Made by a program: the position numbers and the translations under genes. Below, piece by piece: positions 25,549 through 33,862 of a stretch of 64,000 bases of DNA. Position 1 is the first letter of the stretch; each line of letters begins with the position of its first letter. Origin of the DNA: Lachnoanaerobaculum sanguinis (lineage in GTDB: Bacteria > Bacillota > Clostridia > Lachnospirales > Lachnospiraceae); assembly GCF_033242365.1 (NCBI RefSeq), contig NZ_BTHK01000014.1, forward strand, positions 1 through 64,000. The letters are read 5' to 3'. The notes below the pieces were generated by a model. That model saw only the letters and a program-made list of their open reading frames with translations. It was not told the origin of the DNA and made no database searches.

Positions 25549-26879
25549 TTGAGAAATTACAAAAAAAACTTACATTACTTTTATCTTCCGTAAGTATTTT
25601 TTTGCTTGTATTTATGCTTGTTTTCCCTTTTCTTTTCAACAAAAACAGTATTTACAGAGATATGAGATCCACACTTTCTGAAGCTATAAATACACCAATG
25701 TATCAGGATTCCACATCCGGCTCCTATGCACTTTTTCAAATGATGTTTGACTCTGACGGAAATATCATAGATACAAATGGAGCTGACTTTTTTCTTGATA
25801 GCGAAATAAAACAGGATTTAATATCAGATGCATTAAACAAAGTAAATAGAAATTCAAACAGGTTTTATTCATCAATGAATGGTGGAAAACTTCAATATAT
25901 CTGCGAAGTCAAAGCTCCACCGGATCGCTTTGATGATGAAGAATGGCGACCTCATAATAAAACAGATAAATCCGATACAAGTATAGACTCTTCAGAGAAT
26001 AAATCAATGCCGTCTAATTTTACCGGACCGCCCACTTTGTATCGAATTGCAGTAACCGACTTCAGTGCTGAAATAAAAAATTTAAACAATCTTTTGATTT
26101 TACTTATACTGCTGTTCTTTGTGCTCTCTACTGTGATTATACTTTTTTCAAAATACTTTGTTAAAAAGAGTATAAGACCTGTAAGTGATGCCATTACTTC
26201 ACAACGCCAATTTATTTCAGATGCATCACATGAGCTTAAAACTCCTCTCACCGTTATAATAAATAATGTGGGAAATATTCAAAAAGCAATATCAAAGAAT
26301 TCTATTCAATTAGAAAATATGGAATTGCTGAAGAAAAATATTAACGGCATTGATGAGATGAGTGAAAGGATGAAACATTTGACACAGAACTTGCTTGACT
26401 TAAGTCGCCTTGAAAACTGGCAGGACAGAAAAGAGCAAATGGAAAAAATAGTTTTATCAGATATTTCAACCAAAGAATGTCTGTATTTTGAACCCGTATT
26501 TTTTGAAAATAATAAAGAACTTGATTACAATATAGAGGATAATATTTCTATTTTGGGAGATGCGAATAAGATAAGAGATCTTATCTCGATACTTTTAGAA
26601 AATGCTATGAAATACTCACTTTCACACACCACACTTACTTTAAATAAGAGAAAAAAGGATATTGTTTTATCTGTTGAAAATGACGTGGAAAAAGAACTTT
26701 CAAAAGAGGATACCGTCAATATATTCAAGCGTTTCTACAGACTTGATGAATCTCACTCCGGTAGTGGCTATGGACTCGGTCTTCCTATCGCAAAGGAAAT
26801 AGTGCTTATGCATAAGGGAGAAATTAAGGTCGTAAGTAAGGATAAGAAAGTATTCTTTGAGATTTATTTTCATATATAA
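25545..26879 (+). CDS. sensor histidine kinase
   Basis: A 444-residue membrane kinase paired with the response regulator just before it (ATGA overlap). Helix 1 (about 11-30) and helix 2 (about 182-204) bracket a 150-residue extracellular sensor domain rich in charged residues with no recognised fold. The HisKA domain carries SDASHELKTPLT with His229. The HATPase domain has the N box LLENAMKYS and the GSGYGLGLPIAKEIV G box. The C-terminus is complete. The signal is unknown; position next to the efflux unit suggests an antimicrobial or envelope signal, but this is inference only. Confidence 0.92.
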   Translation: MIEKLQKKLTLLLSSVSIFLLVFMLVFPFLFNKNSIYRDMRSTLSEAINTPMYQDSTSGSYALFQMMFDSDGNIIDTNGADFFLDSEIKQDLISDALNKVNRNSNRFYSSMNGGKLQYICEVKAPPDRFDDEEWRPHNKTDKSDTSIDSSENKSMPSNFTGPPTLYRIAVTDFSAEIKNLNNLLILLILLFFVLSTVIILFSKYFVKKSIRPVSDAITSQRQFISDASHELKTPLTVIINNVGNIQKAISKNSIQLENMELLKKNINGIDEMSERMKHLTQNLLDLSRLENWQDRKEQMEKIVLSDISTKECLYFEPVFFENNKELDYNIEDNISILGDANKIRDLISILLENAMKYSLSHTTLTLNKRKKDIVLSVENDVEKELSKEDTVNIFKRFYRLDESHSGSGYGLGLPIAKEIVLMHKGEIKVVSKDKKVFFEIYFHI

Positions 26880-26895
26880 TTTTAACTAAGTAATT

Positions 26896-26925
26896 AGGAG
26901 GATATAGCAAATATTATATCCTCCT
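26896..26925. terminator. hairpin between convergent genes
   Basis: Perfect 11-bp stem AGGAGGATATA (26896-26906) and TATATCCTCCT (26915-26925). It lies just after the kinase stop. The T-run is short on both strands, so this is a weaker terminator candidate. Confidence 0.55.
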
Positions 26926-26959
26926 ATATATTTAATAAAACCGGGTAATTTTGTATCTT

Positions 26960-27379
26960 CTACTTAACATGCTTCTCAAATTTGTCTACACTCATTTTTG
27001 CTCGCTTAGCAGCCTCATCAACACTCAATATACCATCCTTTACAAGTGATACCAAAGTACTTACAATTCCACTTTCTCTGGCTTTATCAAGCTCTAATAC
27101 ATCTACTTCTTTTCTTAAATCCTCATATAATTCCTTTAATGCTTCTGTCATACCTTCTCCTTTCTCTACATATTTAAGTCGATATTTCATATTTGAGGTA
27201 ATTGGAAACTTTTCGCTATAAAAATCACTTTTTGTAAAAACCTTCATAAGCTCTGACAAAGAACTTCCATCATTAATATTGGCACTGATATATTTTTCTT
27301 CAAGTCCATTATCCAATTTTATGTTAATTCCGTCAATACTCCTCTTTACTGTATACATACTCTTATTTGCTTTAAATTG
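26960..27379 (-). pseudogene. C-terminal half of an Rpn/PD-(D/E)XK-family transposase-like protein
   Basis: The frame encodes the typical C-terminal region of the Rpn family (recombination-promoting nuclease, PD-(D/E)XK transposase-like): YTVKRSIDG, FYSEKFPITSNMKYRLKYVE, then the helical tail with GIVSTLVSLVKDG and DEAAKRAKMSVDKFEKHV. An ATG at 27358 could start a 132-residue product, but seven in-frame codons upstream (encoding QFKANKS) also belong to the family, and the whole N-terminal nuclease domain is missing. That missing half is at 32946-33338 on the same strand. I read the two as one gene split by an insertion; no function is expected for this fragment. Confidence 0.75.
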
Positions 27380-27465
27380 TCTTCATGTTGTAGTATTTAC
27401 CTATATCTTTACTGTATGCTCTTGTTTTACGTTTTTCATGATCCTGCATTTTTATATAACTGTCT

Positions 27466-27487
27466 GTAAGCGTTAAGCTAAGTACAC
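27466..27487 (+). repeat. IS66 left inverted repeat
   Basis: Begins GTAAGCGT and ends AAGTACAC. Nineteen of 22 positions match the complement of 29949-29970 by eye. Confidence 0.8.
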
Positions 27488-27530
27488 ATAGAGCAAAAAA
27501 GTCATAGAACTAGAACTTATCATTCTAATC

Positions 27531-29171
27531 CTATGACTTTTTATTTTTACAACTCTCAGGAATCTCATCTGACCAAGGTACTAGGCTTGAAGCGTCTCTA
27601 CCTGACTGTATGATATCAAAAACAAATGTAAGATATTTTTGTGGTATCAGGTTATTAAGTATTGCACTTTGAATTATACTATATATCATTGTTGAGGCAT
27701 TAGCTCCGTTAGGTGTATTCGCAAATAGCCAATTAGACCTACCTATAACAAATGGCTTCACACTTTGCTCAGCAAGATTATTACTTAATTGTATTCTTCC
27801 ATCTTTTAAAAAGTTCTCCAAGTACTCTTTTTGGTTTATGACATAAGTAATAACCTTCCCTATTAAACTTTTAGAAAGGATTTTTGATTCTATTTGTGAA
27901 ATCCAGCTATAAAGCTCATCTAATACTTGCTTAGATTTGGTTTGTCGCATCTCTAAGTGTTCTCTCAATGAAAGCTCAACTTCATCAGCTTTAGTTTCCA
28001 GTTGAAATAACTTTCTAAGATAAGTCTCTCCTTGTTTTGCATATTCATTACTCTTATTAATCTCATATGCCTCATGGAACTTTCTCTTCGCATGTACAAG
28101 GTAACCACATAGCATCTTTCCTACCAACTTTTTATATCCCACATAACCATCACAATGAAGGTATGTTCCATTCCAATCAGCAAGAAATTCCTTGGCATAA
28201 TCCCCACTTCGTCCAAGTGTATATTCATATACTACTGCAGGATGTGTGTTATAGTGACTTGTCCTATATACCCACACATAAGATTTACTGCCCGCCTCTT
28301 TCCCCGGCTCGTGTAGTACCTCCAATACCGTTTCGTCTGCATGGAGTAGTGTCTCATTTAGTAGACTAAGCTTTATCTGCTCATATATAGGCTTTAGAAT
28401 ATTAGCTCCCTTTATGATCCAGTTGGAAAGGTTTTGTCTTGAGATCTCAAATCCCAGCATTTTAAACTCTTGCTCCATTCTGTATAGTGGTAGTGCAAGA
28501 GTGTACTTTTGATTCATTATATAAGACATAAAGCTTGGTGATACTACACTCTTTTTAATAAGAGCTTTAGGATGAGGTGCTATCTTTATAAAGCCACTCT
28601 CCCCATTCTTGTCACAGTTTATACAACTATAAACATAAGTCACATGCTCTATAACCTTAACCTCAGCAGGTACTATCACCAGTTCTTTTCTTATTTCTTT
28701 CTTCATAACAGTAAGAGGTCTATGGCAGTTATCACATATCTGTTCTCTGTCATCTAATTTATATTCAACTACCTCAACAGGAATGTCATTAAACTTGCTT
28801 CCCCCTTTAGCTTTTCTTCTTTTATGCTCCGGTATAATCCTTTCTTGTGGCGACTCACCTTGAATTGGCTCTCTAAATGTTTCAGCCTCATTAAAGACAT
28901 CAAAAAGAGAAAGTTGTCCATCAATAGCTTTTTCGCTTGATTTACCAAGTTTCTCTCTTGCTTTTAATTTCAGTTGTTCCATATACCAATTATTTAATTT
29001 CTTTAGCTTAGCAATCTGTTCACTCTTTTCATTTTTTACTTTTTCTAAAGTCTCAATCTCTTGGTCTTTTTCATTTTTAGCTTTTTCTAAAGTCTCAATC
29101 TCTTGGTCTTTTTTCTGTAAGATAGCCTTAAGTCCGGAAATTTCTGCTTGCAATTCATCTATAGTTTTCAT
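27531..29171 (-). CDS. tnpC: IS66 transposase TnpC
   Basis: The catalytic IS66 transposase, 546 residues and apparently intact. Residues about 1-75 form a coiled coil with a duplicated 14-residue unit. A zinc-finger-like region with two Cys-x2-Cys pairs (CDNC, CINC) is at about 145-190. The catalytic DDE residues are visible in LHADETVL, LHCDGYVGY and NNLAEQSVKPF, followed by the RSNWLFANTPNGANAS signature. It is the last gene of the element and ends about 65 bases from the left repeat. Confidence 0.94.
   Translation of the reverse strand: MKTIDELQAEISGLKAILQKKDQEIETLEKAKNEKDQEIETLEKVKNEKSEQIAKLKKLNNWYMEQLKLKAREKLGKSSEKAIDGQLSLFDVFNEAETFREPIQGESPQERIIPEHKRRKAKGGSKFNDIPVEVVEYKLDDREQICDNCHRPLTVMKKEIRKELVIVPAEVKVIEHVTYVYSCINCDKNGESGFIKIAPHPKALIKKSVVSPSFMSYIMNQKYTLALPLYRMEQEFKMLGFEISRQNLSNWIIKGANILKPIYEQIKLSLLNETLLHADETVLEVLHEPGKEAGSKSYVWVYRTSHYNTHPAVVYEYTLGRSGDYAKEFLADWNGTYLHCDGYVGYKKLVGKMLCGYLVHAKRKFHEAYEINKSNEYAKQGETYLRKLFQLETKADEVELSLREHLEMRQTKSKQVLDELYSWISQIESKILSKSLIGKVITYVINQKEYLENFLKDGRIQLSNNLAEQSVKPFVIGRSNWLFANTPNGANASTMIYSIIQSAILNNLIPQKYLTFVFDIIQSGRDASSLVPWSDEIPESCKNKKS
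29024..29112 (-). repeat. 42-bp tandem repeat in tnpC
   Basis: Two near-identical 42-bp units plus a partial third encode DQEIETLEKAKNEK and DQEIETLEKVKNEK, lengthening the N-terminal coiled coil of the transposase by two heptads per unit. Copy number could vary by slippage. Confidence 0.8.
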
Positions 29172-29243
29172 TTTACCAGACCTCCAAATCTCAAATATTT
29201 ATGTAGAGATTATATTATAAAATCTATGATGAATCCAGCTAAA

Positions 29244-29594
29244 TCAACACTTTTTAAAGACTTCACTACGCTTGATTTTTTGTTTTATTCCAGGTGCCAT
29301 TATTATATTTTTCAAGTCATCTATTAATAAATCCATAGTGATTTCTGTATCACTTTGTGACGGCCAAACTACATGTCCTTTTTCTATTCTTTTAAAATGA
29401 ATTCAAAATCCATTATCTTCCCATACAAGAAGCTTTATCCTATCTCTTGAATTATTACAAAAAGCAAATATAATCTTATCTCTTGGATCAAGCTTAAAAT
29501 TGCTATAAACAATTTCAGCCAATCTATTTATGCTTTTCCTCATATCTGTAGCACCACAAGAGAGAATTACACGATGATTATCATAGTTAAACAT
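29244..29594 (-). pseudogene. tnpB: IS66 TnpB accessory protein with premature stop
   Basis: The frame encodes a full IS66 TnpB (about 116 residues; MFNYDNHRVILSCGATDMRKSINRL start, KRIEKGHVVWP middle, KIKRSEVFKKC end), but a TGA interrupts it after residue 63 (complement of 29403-29405). Family members have Trp (TGG) at this place (WEDNGF-W), so a single G-to-A change explains the stop. The frame stays open and family-like after it. TnpB is required for IS66 transposition in studied elements. Its start overlaps the tnpA stop by eight bases. Confidence 0.88.
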
Positions 29595-29889
29595 TTATTG
29601 CATTCACCACCTTAATTAGTCTTGCTAATAATTCAAGATCTGTAGAACCATCAATTAAGATGTTGATAGCACCTATCTCTATTTTTATGGCCTTGCTAGG
29701 GTGTGGTGTTTTGATCTCAATAAATTTAACATCCTTAGAGTGCTTTGATTTCTTATCATGTTTACTCACCCACCATGTGACTGTTGAAATAGGTAATCCA
29801 TTCTTCCTAGCCCAGCTTGTGATACTTAATCCACTATTTTTAAACTCCTCAATCAATCGATCCTTTTCTTCTTTAGGATATTTAGCCAT
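29587..29889 (-). CDS. tnpA: IS66 TnpA accessory protein
   Basis: The first gene of the IS66 element, 100 residues. The start at ATG 29889 is preferred because GGAGG lies six bases upstream; an ATG four codons earlier overlaps that site. The N-terminal 45 residues form a transposase_8-like helix-turn-helix (GLSITSWARKNGLPISTVTWWVSKH). The C-terminal part contains the short beta segments IKIEIGAINILI followed by a helix ending in LIKVVNA, typical of IS66 Orf1. It overlaps tnpB by eight bases. Confidence 0.88.
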   Translation of the reverse strand: MAKYPKEEKDRLIEEFKNSGLSITSWARKNGLPISTVTWWVSKHDKKSKHSKDVKFIEIKTPHPSKAIKIEIGAINILIDGSTDLELLARLIKVVNAINV

Positions 29890-29948
29890 AGGCACCTCCA
29901 TATATTTAGTATGAAGCTATTTTATAGTAGAAGTGTATTTATGGGGAG

Positions 29949-29970
29949 GTGTACTTGAATTGACGCTTAC
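29949..29970 (-). repeat. IS66 right inverted repeat
   Basis: Complement reads GTAAGCGTCAAT...AAGTACAC, pairing with the left repeat at 27466-27487. Confidence 0.8.
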
Positions 29971-30063
29971 ATCCAAACAATCTGAAAGAAACAGTAGAAA
30001 ATATCCTTGTTTTGAATTACAAAATTATTGTGTAAAGTTTTCATTGCAAGTTAATTATACCAC

Positions 30064-30103
30064 AAAAATAGGACCTTTCGCATGAACGAATAGTCCTATT
30101 TCT
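30064..30103 (-). terminator. terminator of the flavodoxin-like gene
   Basis: AAATAGGAC (30066-30074) and GTCCTATTT (30093-30101) form a 9-bp stem; on the minus strand the T-run TTTTTG follows. It lies 30 bases after the stop codon at 30132. Confidence 0.82.
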
Positions 30104-30131
30104 TTTAGGGACTCGTTTCACAGCCCCTTTT

Positions 30132-31787
30132 CTATACTCTTTTTGTCATATAATACTTAGGATAAAAATCCTTGAACTTATTTGTGAATGCGACAAACAC
30201 CGCAGGCAGTACCGAGTTTACGGCACCTGTAAATGCACCGAAGCTTGAAGTAAGTAAAAAATATGTCCATATAGGTGTAAGAAGATAGAGTACGGCAAAA
30301 TATCCCGTAATAATCCGATTTGTCCTTAGAAAAAGCTTGTTTTCCAAAGGATTTTTTACGGAAAATTCGTTTAACGAGTAATAGGCGGTTAAAGGAACAC
30401 GTAGGAAGAGCGTTACGAACCAAAGTACTCCGAACAATAAATAAGACAAAGGAACCAGTATTGTCGTGTCATATCCCAAAACGGACAGGAGACTCAAAAG
30501 ATTTATCATAACTATACTTATATATTCGAAAATCACAGGCTTGTACTTTAAATACATAAAAGGAAGTATACTGCATGCCAGAATACTTATAAAGCCCCCT
30601 ACGGTAGGGTTTATGGAAATCAATGTCCATGCGATTATCCAAGGGAAAAGAAGCAGGTTCATATTGCTTTTTTTGGAGTGTTCATCATTTCCCGATTTTT
30701 CGTTTTTATTTTGTGTCGTACCTATACCGAAGTATTTATCCCAGTTCATCATAAATGTGAAATCACCGTCTACTCTATACTTATGCTCCATAAGAGCCTC
30801 TTCTCCGCTTATTTCACCCCTGCTTATTTGTTGCCATACCGAAAAAGGAGTTTCTATTTTTGTAGTAAAGTTAAGGAAGTTTTCATTAAGGATCTTAAAA
30901 CCGTCTTTGCCGAGTATTATTTGGTAATGTTTATCTATATCAGTGTAGAAAAGTTCCAGTATTTTGTCGCTACCGTCCCATGAACTTTTGTTGTAAAGAC
31001 ATGCCATTTGCTTTGTGAAAACGAGACTTTCATCATCTTTTGCCAAAGGAATATTAAAACTTTGTATATCAGAATCGGGGTTTTCCGTCGGGAGTTCTAT
31101 ACCCCAGCTTGCATCAGCCATTTGCTCAAATATTTCTCTGGGAAGCAAGACTGTGTTTAATATATTTACGGTATCTTCCTTGATACCTCCTGAAATAAAC
31201 TCTTTTCCTGCTTTTTTTACCTGCTCAAGGTAAGGTTCCGTCAATGAACGAAGCTCCTCAACTCTGAAAAGTTCACCCTGTGCACAAAATATACTCGTAT
31301 AGTTATTTTCGCCGAAAATCCTGTCAAATTGTGTCGTTACCGCCGAATAGTTGTTTTCGGTAGTATAGAAACCGCAGGTGGATATAAGCACATTTTTTTG
31401 ATGTAAATCGTCGTATCTGTGCGGATGGGAGCCGCCGTGAGCATTTTTGTTCATAAAAGGCAGGCTTAAGGGGAGCTGCCTGTCGAGGAAAGCTTTTACT
31501 CTCGAAGGAAGTCCGAAGTAATACAGAGGGAAGCTCCAGACAATAATATCGGCTGTTTTGATTTTTTCCAGACAGTCTCCCATATCATCTTTTATACAGC
31601 AGACACCGGGAGTATCCCTCCAGCAGACGAAGCAACCCCTGCAATCCTTTATATTAAGTCTTGCGAGGTCTAAAATTTCTAAATTTGCCGAAGTCTGCTC
31701 GCATATTCCGTCGCAGAAGGCCTTTGAAAGTTTGAAGGTGTTGCTTTTATCGCCTTTAGGGCTTGCATTTATAAGAAGTATATTCAT
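30132..31787 (-). CDS. flavodoxin-fold oxidoreductase / SCP2-like / membrane fusion protein
   Basis: A 551-residue three-part protein. Residues 1 to about 210 are an NAD(P)H-dependent FMN-reductase-type flavodoxin fold (INASPKGDKSNT phosphate loop, FPLYYFGLPSRVKAFLDR) that also carries a Cys-rich CRGCFVCWR and CCIKDDM pair, as in iron-sulphur flavoproteins. Residues about 250-350 resemble a sterol-carrier-like (SCP2) domain (YQIILGKDG, WQQISRGEISGEEALME). Residues about 370-550 hold five or six membrane helices. The likely job is a membrane-tied redox reaction on a hydrophobic substrate, which is inference. It is four bases after a PadR gene. The local sequence looks slightly richer in G+C than its surroundings and sits inside a broken gene, so it was probably acquired. 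Confidence 0.75.
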   Translation of the reverse strand: MNILLINASPKGDKSNTFKLSKAFCDGICEQTSANLEILDLARLNIKDCRGCFVCWRDTPGVCCIKDDMGDCLEKIKTADIIVWSFPLYYFGLPSRVKAFLDRQLPLSLPFMNKNAHGGSHPHRYDDLHQKNVLISTCGFYTTENNYSAVTTQFDRIFGENNYTSIFCAQGELFRVEELRSLTEPYLEQVKKAGKEFISGGIKEDTVNILNTVLLPREIFEQMADASWGIELPTENPDSDIQSFNIPLAKDDESLVFTKQMACLYNKSSWDGSDKILELFYTDIDKHYQIILGKDGFKILNENFLNFTTKIETPFSVWQQISRGEISGEEALMEHKYRVDGDFTFMMNWDKYFGIGTTQNKNEKSGNDEHSKKSNMNLLLFPWIIAWTLISINPTVGGFISILACSILPFMYLKYKPVIFEYISIVMINLLSLLSVLGYDTTILVPLSYLLFGVLWFVTLFLRVPLTAYYSLNEFSVKNPLENKLFLRTNRIITGYFAVLYLLTPIWTYFLLTSSFGAFTGAVNSVLPAVFVAFTNKFKDFYPKYYMTKRV

Positions 31788-31791
31788 ATAT

Positions 31792-32346
31792 TTATTTTCC
31801 TCTCTTGAAATTTTCCAATTTTTCTATACAGTCCCCCGCCCATTCTATACAAAACTTTGTTTGTCGAAGTCCGTAATCTGCCGTAAATTCCCAGTACAAA
31901 GCCTGTAGTGGTTCGACAAAGCCCCTATTTGCATCTATAGCGGTGGGAACTTTATTCATGCTGTTTATGTAGGCGTTACAGTCATCTATAAATCGTTTAA
32001 GCATAGCGATGCTTTGGTCAATGTCCGAAGAGCCGGAAAAGAACACCTTCATCAGGAAAGCGTTTTTGTTTTTGCTTACATCTTCTGAGTCGGATGCAAG
32101 CCATCTTAAAAATTCTTTTTTTCCCTCATCTGTAATATGATAGAGTTTTTTGTTGGGCTTATCCTGTTGAACTATATATTCGCAGCTCACAAATTCTTTT
32201 TTTTCAAGCTTATTAAGTTCGAAATATATGTGATTGGCTCCGGCATACCAGAAAAATTTTATTGAAGAGTCAAAAAGCTTAGCCAAATCATAGCCTGTCA
32301 TACTGCTGTAGGATAAGAAGCCCAGTATTCCGTGTGATAAAGACAT
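31792..32346 (-). CDS. PadR-family transcriptional regulator
   Basis: A 184-residue regulator: N-terminal winged helix (HGILGFLSYSSMTGYDLAKLF, GANHIYFELNKLEKKEFVS, KKLYHITDEGKKEF) and a C-terminal helical dimer domain as in PadR/Vir-type proteins. It is immediately upstream of the flavodoxin/SCP2-like gene, which it likely controls along with itself. A small palindrome and a repeated decamer lie upstream of its start at 32374-32405. Confidence 0.88.
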   Translation of the reverse strand: MSLSHGILGFLSYSSMTGYDLAKLFDSSIKFFWYAGANHIYFELNKLEKKEFVSCEYIVQQDKPNKKLYHITDEGKKEFLRWLASDSEDVSKNKNAFLMKVFFSGSSDIDQSIAMLKRFIDDCNAYINSMNKVPTAIDANRGFVEPLQALYWEFTADYGLRQTKFCIEWAGDCIEKLENFKRGK

Positions 32347-32373
32347 AGTGTAAATACCTCTCTTTTAACTTAA

Positions 32374-32405
32374 TCCAATTTTATTATATTCCAATTTTAG
32401 AATAT
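32374..32405. promoter_or_regulatory. candidate PadR operator
   Basis: Direct repeat TCCAATTTTA at 32374-32383 and 32390-32399, the second copy forming the centre of an ATATTC-N8-GAATAT palindrome (32386-32405). It is about 30-60 bases before the padR start. Confidence 0.45.
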
Positions 32406-32498
32406 ATCAATATATGATGATTAAATTTTTTAGTATTATCTTTTTGCTTCCCTATAGTATAATAGACCCGAAAATCAATTTATTGCGGGGGAAATTTT

Positions 32499-32945
32499 AT
32501 GCATTCAATAAGTGTACTTATGAAGCCCTCGTCCGGAATGTGCAATATGCATTGTGATTATTGCTTTTATACGGATGAGACTAAAAACAGGCAGGAAGCT
32601 TCATACGGCTTTATGTCGGATGCGACATTGAAAAATATTATAAGAAAAACAATATCAAAAGCCGATTTGATAAGTTATGTATATCAGGGGGGAGCCCTTA
32701 CTGAGAGGATTGAAATTTTTTGAGCAGGCGATAAAATATCAAAAACAATATGTGAGGGAAAACACGAAGGTTTGCAATTCTTTGCAGACGAACGGATATA
32801 TGCTTGATGAAGAGTGGTGTCGCTTTTTTTCGGAAAACAATTTTTTATTGGGGATTTCTCTTGACGGAATAAAGCTTACTCATGATAAATTCAGACACAC
32901 AAAAACCGGAGAGGGAAGCTACGATAAGATAAAGAAGAATATAGT
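32499..32945 (+). pseudogene. truncated, frameshifted radical-SAM sulfatase-maturase (anSME)
   Basis: The first third of an anaerobic sulfatase-maturating enzyme. The radical SAM cysteines are present in CNMHCDYCFY. The frame then breaks at a G-run near 32690: upstream it reads ...YVYQGG, and after a two-base deficit (or one-base excess) it continues as EPLLRGLKFFEQAI..., LQTNGYMLDEEWCRFFSENNFLLGISLDG and GEGSYDKIKKNI. All similarity stops at 32945, exactly where the Rpn N-terminal fragment begins on the other strand. The SPASM/auxiliary cluster domain is missing. It starts with a GGGGGAAA ribosome-binding site and a TATAAT at 32458, so it may still be transcribed. No sulfatase is nearby. Confidence 0.82.
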
Positions 32946-33338
32946 ATCAAAATTACAAATATATATCATACAGCTATCCGGTATACTGTTAAAATCAGTT
33001 CCCTTCTCCACTAAATTAGTAGTCAAAACACTGCTATAGTACCTTACTCTCCTTTGATGATTTATATCATTTAAGTTTTGTACTTCAATATCAACTCTTT
33101 TTCCATTCTTTAACAAACAATAGGCATCTAATATGATAGATTTCCTATCTATGTTTGTTATAGCATTTTGTGAATGATTTTCTATCACTTCCAATTCAGA
33201 GTCTTGCATAAACTCTCTTAAAATCTCTTCACAAAACTCTTTGCTTTCTGATAATTTTCTAAATACCAAATCGTCAATTGGATTTAATTCCGAGATAACC
33301 TTTCGAACCCTTTCTATAGATATTTTAGAACTTTTCAT
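32946..33338 (-). pseudogene. N-terminal half of an Rpn/PD-(D/E)XK-family protein
   Basis: Encodes the N-terminal nuclease half of the Rpn family: NPIDDLVFRKL, then ILDAYCLLKNGKRVDIEVQN (the Asp and the Glu-x-Gln catalytic pattern of PD-(D/E)XK), RVRYYSSVL and SCMIYICNFD. After NFD (codon at 32946-32948) the reading frame leaves the family and ends eight codons later. The rest of a normal member (FxKANKS-YTVKR onward) is found at 26960-27379 on the same strand, 5566 bases away. A truncated product of about 139 residues could still be made. Confidence 0.78.
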
Positions 33339-33440
33339 AACGCTCCTTATAAAGAATATTTTAGATAAAAAGAAAAACCATGTTTGTTATTCCATATTAT
33401 TGCATTTTAATATTTTATACAACAAAATATTTTTATTAAT

Positions 33441-33484
33441 AAAAAAGGTGCAGATTCAAAATCCATCGAATCTGCACCTTTTTT
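33441..33484. terminator. strong bidirectional terminator
   Basis: AAAAAAGGTGCAGATTC (33441-33457) pairs perfectly over 17 bp with GAATCTGCACCTTTTTT (33468-33484). It ends the surface operon on the minus strand and shields the Rpn fragment. Confidence 0.92.
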
Positions 33485-33862
33485 CTAAGCGTCGCTTTCA
33501 CAATCTTTTCTTGCTATTTCACCTGCCAGAAATACGGCTGCCATAATACAAAATATACTTCCTATTATTAAGTAAACTATTTCAAAAGTTCCGCTCGTTC
33601 CATATATCTCCAATATACCTTTGTATATTGAACCTGCACTAAGAGTTGCTATGCCACATTTCCAAGGCAAGGTGACATTATCCGAAACTGTTCTTTTTAA
33701 AATAAGATTATTTAAAAGGCTTGGTATAAAAAGTCCTATAAAAGGTATCAAAAATGCATACATCATATAGCTTGAATATACTCCATGTGAAAAGTACTCA
33801 TATATCTGCCCGAAGATAAATACAAATACTGAAATTCCAAGATAAATCAATGATTTTTTCAT
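33485..33862 (-). CDS. small integral membrane protein, unknown
   Basis: A 125-residue protein with four predicted membrane helices (about 5-22, 30-48, 65-85, 93-115). No family recognised. It shares its start with the stop of the phosphodiester glycosidase-like gene (a TGATG-type overlap, preceded by GGAGGTGG), so it belongs to the surface operon 37793-33485 and may support the secreted proteins encoded there. Its stop codon abuts the operon terminator. Confidence 0.7.
   Translation of the reverse strand: MKKSLIYLGISVFVFIFGQIYEYFSHGVYSSYMMYAFLIPFIGLFIPSLLNNLILKRTVSDNVTLPWKCGIATLSAGSIYKGILEIYGTSGTFEIVYLIIGSIFCIMAAVFLAGEIARKDCESDA

Larger units (their letters stand above)
27466..29970 (-). 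mobile_element. IS66-family insertion sequence
   Basis: About 2.5 kb with the standard tnpA-tnpB-tnpC order on the minus strand. The ends are imperfect inverted repeats of about 22 bp: left GTAAGCGTTAAG...AAGTACAC from 27466, right (complement) GTAAGCGTCAAT...AAGTACAC from 29970. The eight-base flanks (AACTGTCT left, ATCCAAAC right) do not match, so the usual 8-bp target duplication is missing; either the flanks recombined or the ends are slightly misplaced. tnpB has an in-frame stop, so the copy is probably unable to move by itself. Confidence 0.9.

Noticed and set aside
27380..27465. A 25-codon minus-strand frame (MQDHEKRKTRAY...) between the Rpn fragment and IS66.
   Set aside because: Too short, with no ribosome-binding site or family match; it may be debris from the insertion.
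29024..29112. Short tandem repeats in tnpC considered as a separate element.
   Set aside because: They encode a duplicated coiled-coil unit within the transposase reading frame.
27458..29978. Target-site duplication of the IS66 element.
   Set aside because: The eight-base flanks AACTGTCT and ATCCAAAC do not match, and moving each boundary by one base does not help.
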